Below are positions 35,192 through 43,010 of a stretch of 64,000 bases of DNA, piece after piece. Every line of letters starts with the position of its first letter. Positions within the stretch are counted from its first letter, which is position 1. The notes under the pieces are model-generated. The model saw only the letters and a list, made by a program, of their open reading frames with translations, was not told where the DNA came from and searched no databases. Made by a program: the position numbers and the translations under genes. Origin of the DNA: an uncultured Clostridia bacterium (GTDB taxonomy: Bacteria; Bacillota; Clostridia; Christensenellales; Borkfalkiaceae); assembly GCA_930989535.1 (NCBI GenBank), contig CAKNLK010000005.1, forward strand, positions 62,001-126,000, read 5' to 3'.

Positions 35192-35716
35192 TCAATCCGC
35201 GAAAAAGCTGCGAATGATTTCGGCGATGCGGGAACGGAACACGATATTTTCGCCCGTCGCCTCGCCCGAAAAACACATGGGCGGGTACAGCACGCACCAC
35301 CAGTTTGCGCCTTCCCCCGTGCCCAGCTCGACGATGAGCGCGTCGTACATGCCCGCTTCGAGCGTGACGTCTTCATAGACGCGGGTGGGGAACTCCTCCC
35401 GCCGCACCTCGGCGCGCGCCGTGTACGAAAAGCCGTTTTCCGCCAACACTTTGTCCGCCACTTCCTCGATTTGGGGGATGGCTTTCTCCAAAGCCGCCAT
35501 CGCCTCCTCCTTGCTCTCGCAGGAAGCCGCGACGGGCATGAGATAGTCGACAATGGCGTCCTTGACCTCGTACTTGACCGCCTGGTCTGCCTGCGAATCG
35601 GAGTTGGCGCGGACGTGCATGCGCAGGTATTCCGTTTCTGCGGCGCCGCCCGCCGTCACCGCTGCCGTCACGATTATTATGATTAGTAAACCGAAAACTA
35701 TGCAAAATTTTTTCAT
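35192..35716 (-). CDS. spoIIR: Stage II sporulation protein R
   Basis: A 174 aa secreted signalling protein: an N-terminal signal/anchor helix (1-25), then LRMHVRANSDSQADQAVKYEVKDAIVDYL, the SpoIIR hallmark, and YPPMCFSGEATGENIVFRSRIAEIIRSFF at the C-terminus. In sporulation it is made in the forespore and triggers processing of pro-sigma-E in the mother cell. It lies 63 bp upstream of sleB on the same strand, followed downstream by the germination pair. Confidence 0.93.
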   Translation of the reverse strand: MKKFCIVFGLLIIIIVTAAVTAGGAAETEYLRMHVRANSDSQADQAVKYEVKDAIVDYLMPVAASCESKEEAMAALEKAIPQIEEVADKVLAENGFSYTARAEVRREEFPTRVYEDVTLEAGMYDALIVELGTGEGANWWCVLYPPMCFSGEATGENIVFRSRIAEIIRSFFAD

Positions 35717-35799
35717 TCCGATTGACCGCCTTTTTTGTTTTGCCCTCTATTTATTGACCGCATTGAAAAAATTTATACACTAACCGTCTCCGCCGCCTT

Positions 35800-36202
35800 T
35801 GTTCACGAAAATCTCGCGCCGCGCCTTAATTCACGAAAACCTCGACGAGCAGTCGCCTGCGGTTTTTTGTGAGAATTTGGATTTATATTATTATAAATAT
35901 TTGCGCGTTTGAGAACCGCGTTTCTCAAAAAGCGCACTCAATTTGCCGCATACATACGGCTTTTGCAGGAAAAGTGAAGCCGCGGCACTTAAAACAATTA
36001 CTCGCGCAAGCAAAACCGCGCTTTTGCGCTGCGCAACCCTGTTTGCAAACACCTTTGCTTTTGGGAAGAGGGTGAATTTTTTGCCATTTATAATATGTGT
36101 GCCCTTAAAAGGGCAAAAAAGAGGGAGAAACCGCCGCCTTGTCGACAGGTTTCTCCCTTTCCTCACGGAAAAAAGTTTTATCAGCTTAAAACTTTTTTCG
36201 TG
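35800..36202. repeat. Hairpin-rich intergenic element, copy E (nested double)
   Basis: Lies between the DUF2156-GNAT gene and spoIIR. A hairpin at 35831-35872 (CACGAAAACC arm, inner loop GAGCAG) is followed by GCGCGTTTGAGAACCGCG, a first unit cut off at a degenerate core (GAAGCCGCGGCACTTAAAA), then a second unit with the core hairpin (arms TTTTTTGCC 36077-36085 and GGCAAAAAA 36112-36120, loop with TTATAATATGTGTGCCC), a GAGGGAGAAACC hairpin, and the end hairpin 36164-36202 (loop ATCAGCTT), 8 bp behind the stop of the next gene. No gene is seen inside. Confidence 0.82.
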
Positions 36203-36210
36203 AACTTATT

Positions 36211-37629
36211 TCACATCGCCGCCGTCTTATAAAAATAAAAGTACGTTTCGTCCTCGCCGCAGGGGCGCATGCCCGCCGATTTGAGCGTATAGGAACTGGC
36301 GGTATTCTCTTTATAGCACTTCGCCTCGATGCGCTCCAGCCCCAGCTTGCAGAAACCGTATTCCATCAGCCCGAGCAGCGACTCGCGCGCGAATCCCCTG
36401 CCCTGCCGCTCGGGCAGGATGCGCATGCCGATTTCCGCCTCCGCCGCGTAGCCGAAGTGATACAGCACCACCTCGCCCACGAGCGCGCCCTCGAAGTATA
36501 CGCCGAGCGGAAGCTCGTTCTTCTTTTTGAAATCGTTGCGGATATCCTCCAAAAACCACGAGTCGGGCGCGGTATCGGGCGCGTCGTCGTGCCAGTTATA
36601 CCCCCAATAGCGGTTGAGCTGGTCGTCGCGCGCGAGGCGGGCAAACTCGTGCACGTCCTCGCCCGCGACCTCCTTCAACACGAGCCGCTCCGTTTCCAAT
36701 TCGGGCAGCTTGGAGAGGGAATCGATGGGGCGCTTGACGGCTAAATTGTACTTATCGACCAGCCGCAAAGGCAGATATTGCAGCTTGGATTTGCGCAGGC
36801 CGAAATCGCCCGAATCGTCCTCGCGGTTGATGTATTGGATTCCGTTTCCGCAAAAGGTCTGCGCGAACAGCTGCGCGATGGTCGGGTACGCGCCCTGCAC
36901 GCCGCGCAGCGCCTTTTCGATGTGCACGACCATCATGTCGCCGCAGCGCTCGCCCACGGAAAATGCGACGATTTTGCCGCCCGCGCGCAGAAACCCCGCA
37001 TACATGCCGAGCTCGCCGATGTGCGGCAGAATTTCGAACACGCCCTTCATTTCCTCGTCGGCATAGGTATCCTCCTTGGCGTACTGCGACGCGGAATATT
37101 CCTGCAAAAACGCCTCTACCGCGGGCATATCCTGCGAATCGTAGGTGCAGAACTCAAAATCTGGATACGTCTTCTTAAATTTGTTGACATGGTTGCGCTG
37201 TCCGCTGTACCGGCCGCCCGCATACGTCTTAAAATCTTCCGCGTTGTACAGGTAATCGCGCCAGCGGCGGATGTTGGAGACGTGCACCTCCGCGCCGTAG
37301 CGCAGGACAAGCGAAGGCAGCTTTTCGCGCGGGACGTTTGTGAAGTGCAGGCGCACGTCGTTTTCGCGGCAGTACGCCTCGAGCTTTTCCACGCCGCGCT
37401 CCTCGGCGGCCTCGTCTCCGTCCTTAGAAAGCGGATAGTAAAAATAGCTGTTCCCGAAATAATGGTCGACGAGGAACAGGCACCCCTCCTCCTCGCAGTA
37501 CTGCGTAGAGAGATATCTGCCCCACATGAACAAAAGCCCCGCCGAATAGTTGCCGATTTGCCCCTGCTGCGCCTGAAAATAGGGCAGCAACCGGGGCAGG
37601 TTTTTCCGCTCTAACTTACGAAATTGCAT
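36211..37629 (-). CDS. DUF2156 (LPG-synthase-like) and GNAT acetyltransferase fusion
   Basis: A 472 aa two-domain cytoplasmic protein. Residues 1-300 match DUF2156/phosphatidylglycerol lysyltransferase C-terminal domain, a double-GNAT fold using aminoacyl donors (RKLERKNLPRLLPYFQAQQGQIGNYSAGLLFMWG, INREDDSGDFGLRKSKLQYLPLRLVDKYNL). Residues 310-472 are a RimJ/RimL-type GNAT (ELETERLVLKEV, AEIGMRILPERQGRGFARESLLGLMEYGF with the acetyl-CoA loop, ENTASSYTLKSAGM). The MQFRKLE start has a GGAGAG site at a long spacing. Target unknown; no membrane flippase domain as in MprF. Confidence 0.82.
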   Translation of the reverse strand: MQFRKLERKNLPRLLPYFQAQQGQIGNYSAGLLFMWGRYLSTQYCEEEGCLFLVDHYFGNSYFYYPLSKDGDEAAEERGVEKLEAYCRENDVRLHFTNVPREKLPSLVLRYGAEVHVSNIRRWRDYLYNAEDFKTYAGGRYSGQRNHVNKFKKTYPDFEFCTYDSQDMPAVEAFLQEYSASQYAKEDTYADEEMKGVFEILPHIGELGMYAGFLRAGGKIVAFSVGERCGDMMVVHIEKALRGVQGAYPTIAQLFAQTFCGNGIQYINREDDSGDFGLRKSKLQYLPLRLVDKYNLAVKRPIDSLSKLPELETERLVLKEVAGEDVHEFARLARDDQLNRYWGYNWHDDAPDTAPDSWFLEDIRNDFKKKNELPLGVYFEGALVGEVVLYHFGYAAEAEIGMRILPERQGRGFARESLLGLMEYGFCKLGLERIEAKCYKENTASSYTLKSAGMRPCGEDETYFYFYKTAAM

Positions 37630-37830
37630 AAATAATAAAAACTCTCTCCTTTTTCGCGGGAGATTATACCATAAACGGAAATATTTTACAAGAAAAAACG
37701 CGCGCACGGCGGCAAAAAAGCGCATGAGCCGCAGACGGCTCGGTTTCGCCTCACCGCAATTCGCTGTCCCGGCATAGTATTTGGCTTTTTCCCCGCCTAT
37801 ACGATTGCGCGCTGATTTGCACAAGGGAAA

Positions 37831-37858
37831 GCCGCGGCAGGGATACCCCTGCCGCGGC
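37831..37858 (-). terminator. Terminator of the oxidoreductase gene
   Basis: GCCGCGGCAGGG, loop, CCCTGCCGCGGC, 30 bp behind the stop on the minus strand, with a modest T tract. Confidence 0.7.
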
Positions 37859-37888
37859 CTCGTTTTGCCTTTTACGGTTATTTGCGCA

Positions 37889-38527
37889 TTATTTTCCGAT
37901 TACCGAGAAACGCTTTTGGATGTTGTTCGCATTCTCGATTTCGTCGACCATGGCGATGGCGTAGTCGGCATAGCTGATGCGGCTTTCGCCCTTATCGTTG
38001 ACGAAGTATTCCTCGCCGCCCAAGAGGTATTCGCCCGTTCTTTCGCCGTCTGCAACAAAGTCGCCAGCGGGGGAAAGATACGTCCACTGCACGTCGGAGC
38101 GTTTGCGAAGCTCGCTGAGCGCCTCGCCCATGTTCGTTGCCAGCGGCCTGAACATGTCGGGGAAGCTCTCCAAGTCCTTGACTTGTACTGTGTGTTCAGA
38201 GTTTACATACAAACTGCCCGCCCCGCCCACGACGAGCAGGCGCACCTGCGTGCCGCTTAGAATGTCGCACAGGTGCTTGAGGGAAGTCTTATGCAGGGGA
38301 AGCGTTTCGGGCGTCCACGCGCCGAACGCGTCGATGACGGCGTCGAACCCCGCCAAGTCCTCGCGTGTCAAATCAAACAAATCCTTGACGATTGTCTTTG
38401 CCTTGGGGTTTGCGACTTTATCATTGCCGCGCACGAAGCCCGTAACGTCGTACCCGCGCGAAACCGCCTCGTCCACCAACAGCCTGCCCTGCTTGCCTGC
38501 CGCACAGACAATAGCTAACTTTTTCAT
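37889..38527 (-). CDS. NAD(P)-binding oxidoreductase (atypical SDR)
   Basis: A 212 aa Rossmann-fold protein of the NAD(P)H-binding (NmrA/YwnB-like) group: the glycine motif AAGKQGRLLVDEAVSRGYDV, VIDAFGAW, VVGGAGSLYV, and YLSPAGDFVADGERTGEYLLGG. The short-chain-dehydrogenase catalytic YxxxK is absent, as is usual in this group. The start at MKKLAIVC is set by GGAGGTAA. Its promoter carries a palindrome nearly identical to the one in the Rrf2 gene promoter, so an Rrf2-type repressor probably controls it; redox or electrophile stress is a reasonable guess. Confidence 0.87.
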   Translation of the reverse strand: MKKLAIVCAAGKQGRLLVDEAVSRGYDVTGFVRGNDKVANPKAKTIVKDLFDLTREDLAGFDAVIDAFGAWTPETLPLHKTSLKHLCDILSGTQVRLLVVGGAGSLYVNSEHTVQVKDLESFPDMFRPLATNMGEALSELRKRSDVQWTYLSPAGDFVADGERTGEYLLGGEEYFVNDKGESRISYADYAIAMVDEIENANNIQKRFSVIGK

Positions 38528-38563
38528 AAACCATTTACCTCCAAATGCTTTCGATTTTTTGTT

Positions 38564-38580
38564 GTAATCTTTTTGATTAC
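38564..38580. promoter_or_regulatory. Second GTAATC/GATTAC palindrome in the oxidoreductase leader
   Basis: GTAATC (38564-38569) and GATTAC (38575-38580) form an inverted repeat preceded by TTG, resembling half of the main operator just upstream. It may be a second Rrf2 site or a leader hairpin. Confidence 0.4.
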
Positions 38581-38586
38581 GGCGAT

Positions 38587-38625
38587 AGTATAACACCCTC
38601 TTGTTGTAATGTCAAGCATTACAAC
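38587..38625 (-). promoter_or_regulatory. Oxidoreductase promoter with Rrf2-type operator
   Basis: Minus-strand TTGACA (38610-38615), 17 bp, TATACT (38587-38592). The -35 lies in the inverted repeat TTGTAATG-5-CATTACAA (38604-38624), which differs in two central bases from the palindrome at 42862-42882 in front of the Rrf2 gene. Confidence 0.85.
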
Positions 38626-38687
38626 TAAATTTTTTTAAGTTTTTTCCGGAAATTTTTTCGGACTGTTTTTCCCGCCGTGCGCAAAAA

Positions 38688-38727
38688 AAGGCCGGCCCTC
38701 CCCCGCGCTGAGGGAAGGGCCGGCCTT
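38688..38727 (-). terminator. Terminator behind the nuclease-like gene
   Basis: Stem AAGGCCGGCCCT / AGGGCCGGCCTT, followed on the minus strand by a run of seven T. It lies just behind the stop at 38735. Confidence 0.9.
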
Positions 38728-38734
38728 GTACGGT

Positions 38735-39229
38735 TCAGTTTTCTTTTTTGCTGAATTCTGTGATGGGATATGCTCTGCCGAATTGGCTCGGCGTCCATTT
38801 TTTGACGAACCCGTCGTCGTCCACGGAAAAGACATACAGGTTTAAAATCTGCGCGGCGGCCTTCGGAATACGGCGCAGCGCAATGGCGGCCATATCCTTG
38901 TGCAGGCCGAGGCCGTATTTATAGGAGGAGGGCGTAACAAACTCGTTGTTTCCCCTCGCGCCGGAAACACTCATCCGCGTTACCAGCTGCCCGAGCGCGT
39001 GCAGCCACGTCTCTCTGGCCGGACTTTTGTACTGCTTTTTACATTCCACCAAAAATCTTTCGCCGTTGCGCTTGCCGCCCACAAAATACAAATCGACGCC
39101 CTTTTGGTGCAAATCGGCCTGCCGCGTTTTATCGTCGTGCCAATTTCCGCCGTTGCTCTTGTCCGTCAAAAACGCCCTGACACGGCTCACTATGTATTTT
39201 TCGCTCAAAGTCTGCCCGTTGTTTTCCAT
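38735..39229 (-). CDS. Hypothetical protein with PD-(D/E)xK nuclease-like motif
   Basis: A 164 aa soluble protein. Residues 35-70 contain GVDLYFVGGKRNGERFLVECKKQ, that is an Asp, a beta hairpin and then E-x-K, the pattern of PD-(D/E)xK nucleases and restriction-like folds. An upstream EKYIVSRVRAFL helix with a Glu fits the same fold. No family name is recognised. It lies upstream of a terminator and downstream of the PHP-UvrD helicase gene on the same strand (48 bp gap), which would suit a DNA-processing role. Nuclease activity is inferred only. Confidence 0.6.
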   Translation of the reverse strand: MENNGQTLSEKYIVSRVRAFLTDKSNGGNWHDDKTRQADLHQKGVDLYFVGGKRNGERFLVECKKQYKSPARETWLHALGQLVTRMSVSGARGNNEFVTPSSYKYGLGLHKDMAAIALRRIPKAAAQILNLYVFSVDDDGFVKKWTPSQFGRAYPITEFSKKEN

Positions 39230-39277
39230 AAATGCCCCCGCTTAAAAATTTTCGTCTTTTCATTCGCCTCTGCCCGC

Positions 39278-42250
39278 TCAAAAGAGGGACAGCTGTTGGT
39301 ACAGCGGCTTTTGCACCGCCCTTTCGCGCCGGATTTCCCCTTCGATTTCGGAGAGGAAGGGAGACTCGTCGCCGCTCGCCGTGAGAATCAACTCCTCCTG
39401 CGCGCGCGTGATGCCCACATAAAAGAGCCTCCGCTCCTCCTGCTCGTCCGTTTCCGCAGACGAGAGGGGCAGCAGCTTGTCGTTGACGCCGCAGAGGAAG
39501 ACGACGGGGAACTCCAGCCCCTTTGCGCCGTGCAGGGTGGCCAGGCGCACCGCCCCGTCCGCGGCGCTGCCGTCGGGGAGAAGAACGTCGCCCTCGCCGC
39601 CCATGCGCATCGCCTCCAAAAACGCGGGCATATCGGCGTACCGCGCCGCGTCGAGCAGCGCCCGGAATGCCGCCGTATCGATGTGCAAGTAGGTCTGCCA
39701 TTCGGAAAGAATTTTGCGCGGGCGTGCGCGCAGCATCGGGCGGAACTTTTCTTCCGCCTGCGCAAAGGCGGCGCCGCCCAAAAATTCCTCCGCCTGCGCG
39801 CGTTCCGCCCCGCCGCACAGCGCGGAGAAAAAGGCGAGCGTGCCGCTCACTTCCGGCGCCTCCAAGAACGCGCCGTCGCTCGCGGACAGGCAGGGTATGC
39901 CCTCCTTGCGCAGGCACTGCTCCACCGTGCGGAGCGCCCTGTGCGTGCGCGCGAGAACGGCGATTTCGCCGAAGGTGCGCACCTTTTCTTCGCGCCCCTT
40001 GCCGAGCATATCCAGCCCGCCGACCATGCGCGCGATTTCTTTGGCGACGAATATCCCCTCCGACAGCGCGGAGGCGCACTCGACGAGCCGCACCGGCGCG
40101 CCGCCTCCCTTAACGGGCGCCAGCGCGCGCGTCCCTCCGTTCGGCGCAATCGCCCGCAGGGCGCAGCTCAAAATCTGCGGCGTGGAGCGATAGCTCTCCG
40201 TCAGCCGCACGATTTGCGCGCCGGGATAGTCCTCCTGCAACTTTGCAAAGCAGTCCGCCGCGGCGCCGCGGAAGGAATAAATCGACTGGTCGGCATCGCC
40301 GATGACGAACAGGTTTCCGTTTTCGCCCGTCCACTGCCGGATAAGTTCGTACTGCGTTTTATTGACGTCCTGAAATTCGTCCACGTGCAGCCAGCCGAAC
40401 GTCCTGCCGCCGCGCTCGAGCGCCATCGCGAGCAAATCGTCGTAATCGGCCGCGCCCGCCCCGCGCAGGCGGCGGCAGTAGGCGCCGATGCTCTCGGTAC
40501 ATTCCCCCTTGCCGTTCTTATACGCGGACACGTCGCTCAAAAAGCGGCGCGGGGAACAGCGCAGGCCGTATTCCGATACTGTCTGCGCCGCAAGTTTTAA
40601 CTGCAGCGAGCGCTCCGCGAGCGCAACCCCGCCCAGGAGGGAGTAACAGATGGAATGAAAGGTGCCGATTGTTATTTTGTCCGCGCGCTTTACGCGCGCA
40701 CGCAGCCGCGCGCGCATCTCCTCGGCGGCGCGGACGGTAAACGTGACCGCGCAGATATCCTCGCACCGCACGCCCCCTTCCGCGAGCCGCGCGATGCGCT
40801 CGGTGAGCGTAAACGTCTTGCCCGTGCCCGGCCCCGCGATAACCGCCGTCACGCGGGCGCGGCTGTTGGCGGCGGCCTCCTGCGCGGCGTTGACGCCCCT
40901 CGCGGGCGCACATGCCTCCGCCGCGGATTCCGCCTGTTCCGCCGCGGGCGGAGCTGTTTGGGCGGGCGCGCTGACGGCGATTTCATCCAAAAAGGAGAGC
41001 TGACCGCTCGGGTGTTTCAGTTCGTCGGGCGTGAACAGCGCGAGTTTGCCGTATTCCCCGTCGAACCCCGCGGCTTTGATTACCTGCCCCGCACGCAGGC
41101 GGCGAACTCCCTCGGCGAGCCTGCCGCCGCCCGCCAGCTTTACGTCGCTGAGCGGCGCTTCGCGCAAAATATACGCTTCCGTCCCCAATTTCCGGAGCAA
41201 ATCGATGTACGCCTGCTCTGCCCGGCCGCCCGACGCGGAAATGCCCAGCGACGCCGCAATCACTTCCGGCAGGGGCATGAGATGCTCGAACGGTTTCGCG
41301 TTTTCGGGCACGTAGCTCTCGGGGCGCGCGGCGAGCTGCTCCAGGCGGTGCAGGACGCCTATGGTGATTTTTTTCCCGCAGACGGGGCAGCGGCCGCCGT
41401 ACTGCTCCGTCTGCCGCGGGGTGAGGCAGAGATGGCAGTTGCGGTGCCCGTCCAGATGGTATTTCCCCTCCTCTGGATAAAACTCCAGCGTGCCCGCAAA
41501 GCCCTGCCCCGTTTCCAGCGCGCGCTTCAGCGCGGGATAGGACAGCGGCGCGTCGATGAGGTTGCTCTCCCTGCCGAGCTTGGCGGGCGAGTGCGCGTCG
41601 GAATTGGACACCATCGTATACCCGTCGAGCATGGGCACGCGGCGGTTCATCAAAGGGTCGGAGGACAGCCCCGTCTCCAGGGCGCGAATGTGCGGGGAAA
41701 GGTCGCCGAAACACTCTTCCAGCGATTCAAAGCCCGAAAACGCGCCGAACAGGGAGAAGTGGGGCGTCCAGATATGCGCGGGAATAAACACCGCGTCGGG
41801 GCAGACGTCGAGGGTTATCGCCAGCAGATCCTTGGAGGAAAGCCCCAAAATCGGCCGCCCGTCCGAGCGGATATTTCCAATCGTTTCCAGCTTGAACGAC
41901 AGCCGCTCGGCGGCGTCGAGCGAGGGGAGCAGAATTACGTTGTGCACCTTGCGGACTTTGCCGTCCTGCTTGTAGATGCAGCTGATTTCTCCCGAAACGA
42001 CAAAGCGCGGCGATACCGGAAATTCGCATACGTCGCGCAGGCGAGCCTCCTCTTTAATGCGGTACATCCCCTCTTCGGCCGGCTCGAGCGCCGCCGACAG
42101 CTCCTCCCGCCACGCGGGGTGCGTGAAGTCGCCCGTGCCGACCAGCGAAATGCCCTTGCGCCTCGCCCACAAATCGAGGTTCGGGATGTCCGCGTTCCGC
42201 CCCGTCGCCCTCGAGTATTTGGAATGAATATGTAAATCGGCTAAATACAT
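39278..42250 (-). CDS. EndoQ-like PHP domain fused to UvrD/PcrA helicase
   Basis: A 990 aa fusion. Residues 1-400 are a PHP-type endonuclease Q-like domain: YLADLHIHSKYSRAT, GTGDFTHP, PAHIWTPHFSLFG, SNSDAHSPAKLGRE, and a four-Cys zinc module CHLCLTPR...GGRCPVCG (about 272-291). Residues 460-990 are a superfamily 1 helicase: Walker A AGPGTGKTFTL (about 473-480), AVTFTVRAAEEM, GTFHSICYSLL, HVDEFQDVNKTQ, GDADQSIYSFRGA, LTESYRST, ATLHGAKGLEFPVVF, RLFYVGITRAQEEL. EndoQ nicks 5' of deaminated bases; coupling to a helicase suggests a single-chain repair machine. The GGAGG site is only one base from the ATG, unusually close. Confidence 0.88.
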   Translation of the reverse strand: MYLADLHIHSKYSRATGRNADIPNLDLWARRKGISLVGTGDFTHPAWREELSAALEPAEEGMYRIKEEARLRDVCEFPVSPRFVVSGEISCIYKQDGKVRKVHNVILLPSLDAAERLSFKLETIGNIRSDGRPILGLSSKDLLAITLDVCPDAVFIPAHIWTPHFSLFGAFSGFESLEECFGDLSPHIRALETGLSSDPLMNRRVPMLDGYTMVSNSDAHSPAKLGRESNLIDAPLSYPALKRALETGQGFAGTLEFYPEEGKYHLDGHRNCHLCLTPRQTEQYGGRCPVCGKKITIGVLHRLEQLAARPESYVPENAKPFEHLMPLPEVIAASLGISASGGRAEQAYIDLLRKLGTEAYILREAPLSDVKLAGGGRLAEGVRRLRAGQVIKAAGFDGEYGKLALFTPDELKHPSGQLSFLDEIAVSAPAQTAPPAAEQAESAAEACAPARGVNAAQEAAANSRARVTAVIAGPGTGKTFTLTERIARLAEGGVRCEDICAVTFTVRAAEEMRARLRARVKRADKITIGTFHSICYSLLGGVALAERSLQLKLAAQTVSEYGLRCSPRRFLSDVSAYKNGKGECTESIGAYCRRLRGAGAADYDDLLAMALERGGRTFGWLHVDEFQDVNKTQYELIRQWTGENGNLFVIGDADQSIYSFRGAAADCFAKLQEDYPGAQIVRLTESYRSTPQILSCALRAIAPNGGTRALAPVKGGGAPVRLVECASALSEGIFVAKEIARMVGGLDMLGKGREEKVRTFGEIAVLARTHRALRTVEQCLRKEGIPCLSASDGAFLEAPEVSGTLAFFSALCGGAERAQAEEFLGGAAFAQAEEKFRPMLRARPRKILSEWQTYLHIDTAAFRALLDAARYADMPAFLEAMRMGGEGDVLLPDGSAADGAVRLATLHGAKGLEFPVVFLCGVNDKLLPLSSAETDEQEERRLFYVGITRAQEELILTASGDESPFLSEIEGEIRRERAVQKPLYQQLSLF

Positions 42251-42336
42251 GCCTCCATTATACCGCCGGACGGGCGTTTTGTAAATAAAAATTGCAAAAT
42301 TCGCCAATTCTCCCCGCAAAGCCCGCAAAAGCAAAA

Positions 42337-42361
42337 GCCCGCCCTCCGGCGGAGGGCGGGC
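42337..42361 (-). terminator. Terminator of the Rrf2 gene
   Basis: GCCCGCCCTCC / GGAGGGCGGGC, followed on the minus strand by TTTTGCTTTTGC, 21 bp behind the Rrf2 stop. Confidence 0.85.
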
Positions 42362-42382
42362 GCGCGCAAGGCGTTTGCAGTT

Positions 42383-42811
42383 TTATCCGATTTTTGCGTC
42401 GAGCTGCTTCGTCAGGTCGGCGAGGGTGACTTTTTTCAGCTCGTTTTCCATCGCCGCCTGCGCGTCGGCGAGGTGCGAATCGAGCACGCCGTGAATGTTG
42501 CGCCCCACCGGACATTCGGGGTTCGGGTTCTCGTGGAAATGGAATAAATCCCCTTCCACGCTGTCCACCGCGCGATACACATCGTATAAAGTGATATCCT
42601 TTAAATCCTTGATGATGCTCGCACCGCCGCTGCCCGCCTTGACCTCGACCATGCCCGCCGCCTTTAAGCTCAACAGCGTGCGGCGGATTACGACGGGATT
42701 GACGCGCACGCTCGATGCGATGAATTCCGACGTAACTTTGTTTTTATCCCCGAAAAAACAGATGGTCAAGAGGGTATGCACCGCGACCGTGAAGCGGGAG
42801 GTGATTTTCAT
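42383..42811 (-). CDS. Rrf2-family transcriptional regulator
   Basis: A 142 aa winged-helix protein starting MKITSRFTVAVHTLLTICFF, with the recognition region SSVRVNPVVIRRTLLSLKAAGMVEVKAGSGGASI typical of Rrf2. Only one cysteine lies in the usual sensor segment (PECPVGRNIHGVL), so an iron-sulfur cluster like that of IscR (three Cys) is unlikely; it fits the YwnA/CymR-like members. Its own promoter contains a palindrome shared with the oxidoreductase gene 4 kb away, implying autoregulation and a small regulon. Confidence 0.92.
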   Translation of the reverse strand: MKITSRFTVAVHTLLTICFFGDKNKVTSEFIASSVRVNPVVIRRTLLSLKAAGMVEVKAGSGGASIIKDLKDITLYDVYRAVDSVEGDLFHFHENPNPECPVGRNIHGVLDSHLADAQAAMENELKKVTLADLTKQLDAKIG

Positions 42812-42844
42812 GATTTTTCGTCCTTTTGCAATATTCTATACCGT

Positions 42845-42882
42845 ATTATAGCGCATTATTATTGTAATGTCAATAATTACAA
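42845..42882 (-). promoter_or_regulatory. Promoter of the Rrf2 gene with operator palindrome
   Basis: Minus-strand TTGACA (42868-42873), 17 bp, TATAAT (42845-42850). The operator TTGTAAT-7-ATTACAA (42862-42882) covers the -35 exactly as in the oxidoreductase promoter at 38604-38624. Confidence 0.87.
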
Positions 42883-42924
42883 CAACTGAAATTGTTTTTT
42901 GCGCAGGCAGTTTTGCCGAATGGG

Positions 42925-42953
42925 TTTACATTTGCCGCGCGGCAGAGTATAAT
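42925..42953 (+). promoter_or_regulatory. Promoter of the NrdG-type activase gene
   Basis: TTTACA (42925-42930), 17 bp, TATAAT (42948-42953), about 58 bp before the chosen ATG. Confidence 0.8.
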
Positions 42954-43010
42954 AGAGGCACGGCAATGAAGGCGCGGCGGTACGGCGCGCCGGCGAAAAA
43001 GGAGAGGCTT

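Noticed and set aside
40655-42235. 526-codon plus-strand frame opposite the helicase gene
   Set aside because: Antisense to a protein with complete helicase and PHP motifs.
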